DNA of 64,000 nucleotides, from the NCBI RefSeq assembly GCF_007431345.1, contig NZ_CP041730.1, positions 1,612,001 through 1,676,000 on the forward strand. The letters are read 5' to 3'. Positions 60,095 through 64,000 of the stretch are shown one piece after another. Under the pieces are notes generated by a model. The model was not told where the DNA came from. It made no database searches and worked only from the letters and a program-made list of their open reading frames with translations. Source of the stretch: Chitinimonas arctica. Its GTDB lineage: Bacteria; Pseudomonadota; Gammaproteobacteria; Burkholderiales; Chitinimonadaceae. Position 1 is the stretch's first letter, and every line of letters begins with the position of its first letter. The translations under genes were made by a program, and so were the position numbers.

Positions 60095-60880
60095 ATGCTG
60101 ACACACCCGCAAATCGACCCGGTGGCCATCCACCTGGGGCCGCTGTCCATCCGCTGGTATGGCTTGATGTATCTGGTGGGCTTCGTGCTGTTTCTCGCCC
60201 TGGGCCACTACCGCATCCGCCGCAACCCGGAAAAGGGATGGACCAGCCAGCAATTGGACGATCTGCTGTTCTACGGTGTGCTGGGGGTGATACTGGGCGG
60301 CCGGCTGGGCTATATCCTGTTCTACAAGCCGGCTTTCTACCTGAGCCACCCGCTGGATATATTCAAGATCTGGGAAGGCGGCATGGCCTTCCATGGCGGC
60401 TTTCTCGGCGTACTGGTGGCGATGTGGCTATTCGGCCGTAAAACCCGACGCAGCTTTTTCGAAGTAACCGACTTTATTGCGCCGCTGGTTCCGCTTGGCC
60501 TGGCCGCCGGTCGCCTGGGCAACTTCATCAATGGCGAACTATGGGGCCGGATCACCAGCGGCGATGCCTGGTGGGCCATGCGCTTTCCCTTGGTGGACCA
60601 GCAGCCGCGCCATGCTTCCCAGCTTTACCAGTTCGCCCTGGAAGGCTTGCTGCTGTTTATCGTACTGTGGGTGTTCTCCAGCAAGCCGCGCCGCACCGGC
60701 CAGGTTTCGGCGCTCTTCCTGCTCGGCTACGGCTTGGCCCGCTTTATCGCCGAATTCGCCCGTGAGCCGGACAACTTCCTGGGTATCCTGGCCCTCGGCT
60801 TTACCATGGGCCAGTGGCTCAGCCTGCCGATGATCGCGATCGGCGGCGTGTTGCTGTTCCGCAGCTATCGCAAGGTGTGA
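60095..60880 (+). CDS. lgt: Prolipoprotein diacylglyceryl transferase
   Basis: This 261-residue inner-membrane enzyme attaches the diacylglyceryl group to the lipobox Cys of prolipoproteins. It has the signature GRLGNFINGELWGR, the essential His in MAFHGGFLG, and seven spans. The lipoprotein at 14040 is a natural client. It stands alone, convergent with the GAF gene by 4 bases. Confidence 0.97.
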   Translation: MLTHPQIDPVAIHLGPLSIRWYGLMYLVGFVLFLALGHYRIRRNPEKGWTSQQLDDLLFYGVLGVILGGRLGYILFYKPAFYLSHPLDIFKIWEGGMAFHGGFLGVLVAMWLFGRKTRRSFFEVTDFIAPLVPLGLAAGRLGNFINGELWGRITSGDAWWAMRFPLVDQQPRHASQLYQFALEGLLLFIVLWVFSSKPRRTGQVSALFLLGYGLARFIAEFAREPDNFLGILALGFTMGQWLSLPMIAIGGVLLFRSYRKV

Positions 60881-60884
60881 TGGT

Positions 60885-61568
60885 TCAACGGGGCAGGTGC
60901 GTCGGGGCCAGCAGGCATAGTGCCACCAGGCTGGCCAGCACCTCGCCCTGGAAGAAATCGCGGCGGGCATCTTCGGCATCGATGATGCCCACTACCGTCC
61001 CGGCCTGGTCGAACAGCGGCAGGCAGGCTTCGCTCTGTACTTCCGCGTCGCAGGTGTAATACGCCCCGCCTTCCGCCACATAGCTATCGACATGGGCGAT
61101 CAGTTTGCCGCGGCCGGACAAGCCGACCGTGCTGTTATTGGAGTGGCGGGCAAAATCGGCGGTGAGCGGGAATTCGGCGCGGCTGGGCTTGCCCCGATAG
61201 GCCAACTTGACCAAGGCCGGACCACTCGGCAGTTCACGCGTCTGGTAAACCCCCAGCCAACCGCAGGCGCTATCCGCCACCAGTCGATCGACCACCCCCT
61301 GCAGCCTCGCCAGGTTGGCGCTGGTCTCTTCCCGTACCCCTCCCAGCGTGGCCGCCAGGTCATAAGGCGCCTCGGCCAATTGGTCCGGCAGCGAGCATGC
61401 GCCGTTTTCACCCAGTTCAGGCACGCGATAGCGATATAGGGTGGTGGGATCGGCCGGTATGGAGACGGTAGCCGCAAGGGCTTCCAGTGCTTTCAAGCGC
61501 GTGGTCACCAGTTCGTGGTCGATGACGGCATCGAGTCCGGCAAGCGCGAGGTATTCGGCGGGTGTCAT
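60885..61568 (-). CDS. GAF-domain protein
   Basis: This 227-residue soluble protein has a C-terminal GAF-like sensor domain (ACGWLGVYQTREL, VEGGAYYTCD-like stretch, EACLPLFDQAGTVVGIIDAED). The N-terminal part is helical and unassigned. GAF domains bind small ligands or cyclic nucleotides. I start at the ATG at 61568, which follows AGGAAG; the longer frame to 61595 is less likely. The MHYT-GGDEF-EAL gene is next in map order and on the same strand, upstream in transcription by about 60 bases. Confidence 0.8.
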   Translation of the reverse strand: MTPAEYLALAGLDAVIDHELVTTRLKALEALAATVSIPADPTTLYRYRVPELGENGACSLPDQLAEAPYDLAATLGGVREETSANLARLQGVVDRLVADSACGWLGVYQTRELPSGPALVKLAYRGKPSRAEFPLTADFARHSNNSTVGLSGRGKLIAHVDSYVAEGGAYYTCDAEVQSEACLPLFDQAGTVVGIIDAEDARRDFFQGEVLASLVALCLLAPTHLPR

Positions 61569-61629
61569 GGCTGGCTTCCTGTGTGGGAGCGCCATTCTAT
61601 GTCAAACGATCTGGTCGTCGGCCAGCTGC

Positions 61630-63723
61630 TCAAATCTGATAATGATCCGCCGGTGTATTGGTGGCGCCACCCAGTTCATTGGCCGGCATGGGCTTACCCA
61701 GGTGAAAACCTTGCAGGGCATCGCAGCCCAGGTGGGCGAGGAACTCCCGCTGCGCCTGGGTTTCCACGCCTTCCGCCACGACGGTGAGCCCCAGGGCGCG
61801 TGCCAGGGCGATGATGGCGCCGACGATGGCGGCATCATCGGTATGGGGCGCCAGATCAGCGACGAAGCTGCGATCTATCTTCAGCTCCTTGGCCGGCAGG
61901 CGCTTCAGATACGCAAGGCTGGAATAACCCGTGCCGAAATCGTCGATGGACAAGGACACCCCCATATCGGCCAGTGCCTCTAATTGCCTGAGGCTGGCTT
62001 CGGCGTCGTCCATGGCGGTGGTTTCGGTGATTTCCAGCGTCAGACAGGTGGCCGGCACACCATGGCGCGCCAAGGTGTCGCGCACCATGTCCACCAACAG
62101 TGGATGGCGGAACTGCACCGGCGACAGATTGACCGCCACCTTCCAATCTACATAGCCGAGGTCCAGCCAGGCGCGCATCTGGGCGCAAGCAGCATTCAGG
62201 ACCCAGGCACCGATCGGTACGATCAGGCCGTTCTTCTCGGCCAGGCCGATAAAGGCCATGGGTGCGACGGTGCCGCGGGTGGGGCTGTACCAGCGTATCA
62301 GGGCTTCCACACCCAGCATGCGGCCGCTGACGGCGTCGAATTTGGGCTGGTAATGCAGGCGGAATTCTTCGCGGGCGATTGCCTGGTGCAATTCGTTCTG
62401 CAGCAGCAATTGGTCGCGTACATTGTGATTCATGGAGCTTTCGAAAAAGCGGAAGCCATTGCGGCCGGACTGCTTGGCGGCATACATCGCGGCATCGGCA
62501 TTGGTCAGCAGGGTACGGCCATCTTCGCCATCCAGGGGGTGCAGCGCCACCCCGATGCTGGCCGAAACCCGGATATCGTGCAGACCGATCCGGTAGGGCT
62601 GCCCCACTGCCATCACCAAACGCTCGCACAATTCGGCCACGCTGGCCGCCTCCTCCATGCCTTCGGCGACCACCACGAACTCGTCGCCGCCGATGCGCGC
62701 CAGGGTGTCCTGCGGGCGCAGGCTGTCGGCCAGCCGCATGGCGACTTCGATCAGCAGCAGATCGCCGATGTGGTGCCCGAGCGAATCATTGACCGCCTTG
62801 AAACCGTCGAGGTCGGCAAATAGCACGGCATAGTGGCTATCGCCGCGCTCCGCCTTCTTCTCCGCCTGGTTGAGCCGGTCTTCGAGCAGGATACGGTTGG
62901 GCAGCTTGGTCAGATTGTCGTGCAGGGCCAGCAGGGTCAGCTCGGCATTGGCCTTGGCCAGGGAATCGGCCAACAGGGCGGTGCGCGATGCCATGCTGGC
63001 ATCCAGGACCGAAATACTCAGCGCGATGCCCAGGACCGCCGCGCTGGTGACCACCACCAGGACGGTCAGCAGATCGGGATTGAGGCCGCCGATGGCGGCC
63101 GTGCAAACGCTGCCCAAGGGGAAGTTGGCCGCGCCCATGCCGGTATAGTGCATACCGACAATGGCCAGCCCCATGATGCCGGCGGCGCCAGCCCGCCACA
63201 GCCGCACCCGGGGCGCCTCGAACTTGAGCCGGAACGCTATCCACAGGGCAGCGCCGGCGGCAGCGATGGCAATCGCCACCGATGCGGTGAACCAGGCCGG
63301 GTCCCAGCGAATCGCCGGCATCATCCGCATGGCCGCCATGCCGGTGTAGTGCATGCCGCAGATACCCAAACCCATCAGGATGGCGCCGCGCGTCAGGCGC
63401 AGGGTGGGCAATTCCGCGTGATTGATCTGTTCAAGCGCGAACCAGGAAACGGCGATGGCGATCAGCAGGGACAGCAGGGTCAGCGAAAAGTCATAACCCA
63501 GTGGAATGGGCAGGGTAAAGGCCAGCATGCCGACAAAATGCATGGACCAGATACCCACGCCCATGGCAAAGGCGCCGCCGGCCAGCCACCAGGATCTGGC
63601 GACACCGCGGCTGCAGGCCATTCTGGCAGCCATATCAAGCGCGGTGTAGGACGCCACGATGGCAACCAGCAACGAGATCAAAACCAGCAGAGGTTGGTAC
63701 GAACCGGTCAGCATGCTTGTCAT
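61630..63723 (-). CDS. MHYT-GGDEF-EAL cyclic-di-GMP turnover protein
   Basis: This 697-residue membrane protein has three MHYT-type sensor repeats (MHFVGM at about 61-66, MHYTGM at about 124-129 and 191-196), thought to bind metal and sense a gas such as O2, CO or NO. The cyclase motif GGDEF (345-349) is intact with an inhibitory RPQD site five residues upstream. The EAL motif (473-475, EALIRW) and DDFGTGYSS are also intact, so both synthesis and breakdown could occur. I start at the ATG at 63723; the frame extends further but without a reasonable start. It resembles the NO/O2-linked YkoW type. Confidence 0.93.
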   Translation of the reverse strand: MTSMLTGSYQPLLVLISLLVAIVASYTALDMAARMACSRGVARSWWLAGGAFAMGVGIWSMHFVGMLAFTLPIPLGYDFSLTLLSLLIAIAVSWFALEQINHAELPTLRLTRGAILMGLGICGMHYTGMAAMRMMPAIRWDPAWFTASVAIAIAAAGAALWIAFRLKFEAPRVRLWRAGAAGIMGLAIVGMHYTGMGAANFPLGSVCTAAIGGLNPDLLTVLVVVTSAAVLGIALSISVLDASMASRTALLADSLAKANAELTLLALHDNLTKLPNRILLEDRLNQAEKKAERGDSHYAVLFADLDGFKAVNDSLGHHIGDLLLIEVAMRLADSLRPQDTLARIGGDEFVVVAEGMEEAASVAELCERLVMAVGQPYRIGLHDIRVSASIGVALHPLDGEDGRTLLTNADAAMYAAKQSGRNGFRFFESSMNHNVRDQLLLQNELHQAIAREEFRLHYQPKFDAVSGRMLGVEALIRWYSPTRGTVAPMAFIGLAEKNGLIVPIGAWVLNAACAQMRAWLDLGYVDWKVAVNLSPVQFRHPLLVDMVRDTLARHGVPATCLTLEITETTAMDDAEASLRQLEALADMGVSLSIDDFGTGYSSLAYLKRLPAKELKIDRSFVADLAPHTDDAAIVGAIIALARALGLTVVAEGVETQAQREFLAHLGCDALQGFHLGKPMPANELGGATNTPADHYQI

Positions 63724-63838
63724 TCGCCCGAATGCTAGCTGCAAGCATAGAGGGGACAAGTTGGCTCTGCCAACGCGGCACGCGCCCGGCCGGCAATATA
63801 TTTTATTTGAATCGCTATCGCCGATCCATGCAGGACGG

Positions 63839-64000
63839 CTATTTGACCAGTGGCGCGACGACCGGCCAGACATTCGCCAGCAGACGCGGCTGCGCTGCGG
63901 CGATAGGATGCAATTGGTCGGATTGGAACATATTCGGCTGATCGGCGATGCCGTCGAACAGGAAGGGCGGCTCGGCCAGCTTGTATTGCTTGGCCAGCTC
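63839..64000 (-). CDS. 3' end of a TesA-type SGNH esterase/thioesterase (partial)
   Basis: The minus strand is open from the window edge to TAG at 63839-63841, giving the last 53 residues of a protein. They read PPFLFDGIADQ, then MFQSDQLHPIAAAQPRLLAN, with the catalytic Asp and His of the SGNH family in SDQLHP. This matches the end of TesA-type lysophospholipase/acyl-CoA thioesterase. The N-terminal two thirds are outside the window. Confidence 0.85.
   Translation of the reverse strand, partial: ELAKQYKLAEPPFLFDGIADQPNMFQSDQLHPIAAAQPRLLANVWPVVAPLVK

Overview
The window reads as a chromosomal stretch of a GC-rich, Gram-negative, aerobic betaproteobacterium. The lptF/lptG pair divergent from pepA-holC, the overlapping dnaQ-ispD-ispF and nudix-GNAT-rnhA clusters, three TonB-dependent receptors, and the selD/mnmH pair point that way, perhaps to Neisseriales (Chromobacteriaceae or Chitinibacteraceae). 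The taxonomic guess is inference. Most of the window is ordinary chromosome with tightly packed genes, many overlapping by 4 bases. No rRNA, tRNA, CRISPR array or complete insertion sequence was seen.

Layout. 0-7.8 kb: a truncated unrecognised gene coupled to an FHA-like membrane protein, a large TonB receptor, a stress-type SDR, a tiny Gln/Asn-rich protein and two periplasmic binding proteins. 7.8-17 kb: a TonB receptor directly behind selD, the divergent mnmH, an FAD oxidoreductase, a lipoprotein, an AsnC regulator and an S41 protease. 17-20.2 kb: an unsaturated fatty acid module (desaturase, its ferredoxin reductase, a DesT/FabR-like repressor) with two visible palindromic operators. 20.2-25.9 kb: a lone short flagellin, a divergent polyamine pair (FAD amine oxidase and ornithine-type decarboxylase), a frameshifted mechanosensitive channel and two small proteins. 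25.9-31.6 kb is the accessory zone: a HigBA toxin-antitoxin pair between a decayed and an intact copy of the sseA 3' end, an AT-richer orphan coiled-coil gene beside decayed sequence, and a hendecad/heptad repeat protein.

31.6-45.8 kb: isoprenoid and DNA housekeeping genes (ispF, ispD, dnaQ, rnhA), an MFS pump, a nudix enzyme, a third TonB receptor, a TRIC-type channel with a cobalamin adenosyltransferase, and a beta-oxidation cluster (multifunctional protein, thiolase, divergent acyl-CoA dehydrogenase). 46-46.8 kb: an AT-richer Fic toxin/antitoxin pair inserted right behind a lytic transglycosylase. 46.8-64 kb: proS, a Pro/Ala-rich protein, holC, a pepA carrying a histone-H1-like lysine/alanine/proline tail, lptFG, small genes, an alkyltransferase-like protein, ilvD, a LysR/SDR pair, lgt, a GAF protein, an MHYT-GGDEF-EAL protein and the 3' end of a TesA-type esterase.

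The items most worth a second look are the PepA H1-like tail, the HigBA/sseA duplication scar, the DesT-type operator pair, the non-canonical Fic antitoxin, the AT-rich orphan coiled-coil protein and the single-base frameshift in the MscS-type channel.
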